From Euryarchaeota archaeon UBA10 (GTDB lineage: Archaea > Thermoplasmatota > Poseidoniia > Poseidoniales > Poseidoniaceae): a stretch of DNA of 7,151 nt. The DNA lies in NCBI GenBank assembly GCA_002498185.1, contig DAGO01000095.1:24847-31997 (forward strand), in the 5' to 3' direction. Shown piece after piece: positions 6,486-7,151 of the stretch. The translations under genes and the position numbers were made by a program. Below the pieces are notes generated by a model that had not been told where the DNA came from, did not search any database, and saw nothing but the letters and a program-made list of their open reading frames with translations. Each line of letters starts with the position of its first letter. Position 1 is the first letter of the stretch.

Positions 6486-7151
6486 TCACAAATCCTTGGT
6501 GATTTCACGACCGATGATCATTCTTTGTACCTGGCTGCTTCCTTCATAGATTTGCATTACCTTGGCACCACGCATCAGCCTAGCGACTGGATATTCTTCT
6601 GAATAACCATACCCACCATAGACTTGTACGGCATCAGTGGTTACTTCCATTGCCATGTCCGATGAGAATCTCTTAGCATGTGCAGCAGATTCTGTGTTAC
6701 GGATGCCTGCATCTCCTTCTGCAGCAGATTTCCAAGTCAGCATTCTGGATGCCTCGATTTTAGTTTTCATATCTGCAAGCATGAATTGAATTGCTTGATG
6801 ACGATGAAGTGGCTTGCCGAATGTTTGTCGTTCACTAGAGTATTGTAATGCGTGCTCGTAAGCAGCCCTAGCAAGGCCTGTAGCGTGTGCAGCAATATTT
6901 GGACGAGACATGTCGAATGCCTTCATCGCATTCATCCATCCACCTGATTCCGATTCACCGACCAGATTTGCCGCAGGAACTCTCATGTCATCAAATGAAA
7001 TTGACCTAGTATCGGAACACCTTTGCCCCATGTTGTTTTCTTTCTTTCCTAGAGATAGACCGGGAGTGTCTGCATCTACAATAAATCCAGACATTCCCTT
7101 GTAGCCTGCATCTGGGTCTGTCTTTGCTAAAACGAAGAACCAGTCTGCCTT
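6486..7151 (-). CDS. Acyl-CoA dehydrogenase, C-terminal part (5' end outside the window)
   Basis: The frame is open to the window edge; 221 residues are visible and about 160 N-terminal ones are missing, judging by the usual length of about 380. The enzyme is an FAD flavoprotein that introduces a trans-2 double bond into acyl-CoA thioesters and passes electrons to electron-transfer flavoprotein, as in fatty acid or branched amino acid breakdown. Visible family signatures are WFFVLAKTDP, SDTRSISFDDMRVP, ERQTFGKP (visible residues 107-114), QVYGGYGYSEEYP (176-188) and QIYEGSSQVQR (200-210). The glutamate of that last motif (codon 6543-6545) aligns with the catalytic base of medium-chain acyl-CoA dehydrogenase (E376). 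The usual MRDAK before it reads MRGAK here. Chain-length preference cannot be read from this part. It is the most upstream visible gene of the minus-strand cluster, four bases before the mocA-like gene. Confidence 0.95.
   Translation of the reverse strand, partial: KADWFFVLAKTDPDAGYKGMSGFIVDADTPGLSLGKKENNMGQRCSDTRSISFDDMRVPAANLVGESESGGWMNAMKAFDMSRPNIAAHATGLARAAYEHALQYSSERQTFGKPLHRHQAIQFMLADMKTKIEASRMLTWKSAAEGDAGIRNTESAAHAKRFSSDMAMEVTTDAVQVYGGYGYSEEYPVARLMRGAKVMQIYEGSSQVQRMIIGREITKDL

Noticed and set aside
5667..6602. Plus-strand open frame of 311 codons opposite xdhC, mocA and the acyl-CoA dehydrogenase end
   Set aside because: It lies wholly antisense to three clearly recognised genes, has no recognisable motif, and its composition is what the reverse strand of coding DNA gives.

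Overview
The window is a densely packed piece of chromosome with no gap of more than about 70 bases between genes and no RNA genes, mobile elements or CRISPR arrays that I can see. The DNA leans AT-rich, arginine is often coded by AGA/AGG, and most genes lack a strong Shine-Dalgarno site. There is a C-terminally anchored Ig-like surface protein and a very large multi-spanning membrane protein with an acidic tail. Together these suggest a marine planktonic archaeon of the Marine Group II/Poseidoniales type. That assignment is inference from gene style; no ribosomal or informational marker is present to fix it, and an unusual bacterium is not excluded.

Plus strand, 1-5149: the C-terminal end of a surface protein (Ig-like fold, one membrane anchor, acidic cytoplasmic tail) is followed by a 1360-residue protein with roughly 35-38 hydrophobic segments and a 49-residue acidic stretch near its end. 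After a 42-base gap comes a complete oligoribonuclease (Orn), the DEDDh exonuclease that destroys RNA dinucleotides.

Minus strand, 7151-5139: a tight cluster read right to left. It holds the C-terminal part of an acyl-CoA dehydrogenase, then a MocA-like molybdenum-cofactor nucleotidyltransferase 4 bases later, then an XdhC/CoxI-family molybdenum-hydroxylase maturation factor that overlaps MocA by ATGA. MocA and XdhC are expected to work together: MocA makes the cytosine-dinucleotide form of the cofactor, and XdhC-type proteins protect, sulfurate or deliver it to xanthine-dehydrogenase/CO-dehydrogenase-like enzymes. No such enzyme lies in the window, so their client must be elsewhere. The two strands converge at 5139-5149, where orn and xdhC overlap by 11 bases at their 3' ends.

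The least explained element is the giant membrane protein, for which I recognise no family. I see no convincing new multi-gene system; the points worth a second look are that protein, the presence of Orn in a probable archaeon, and the coupling of an acyl-CoA dehydrogenase gene to molybdenum-cofactor maturation genes.
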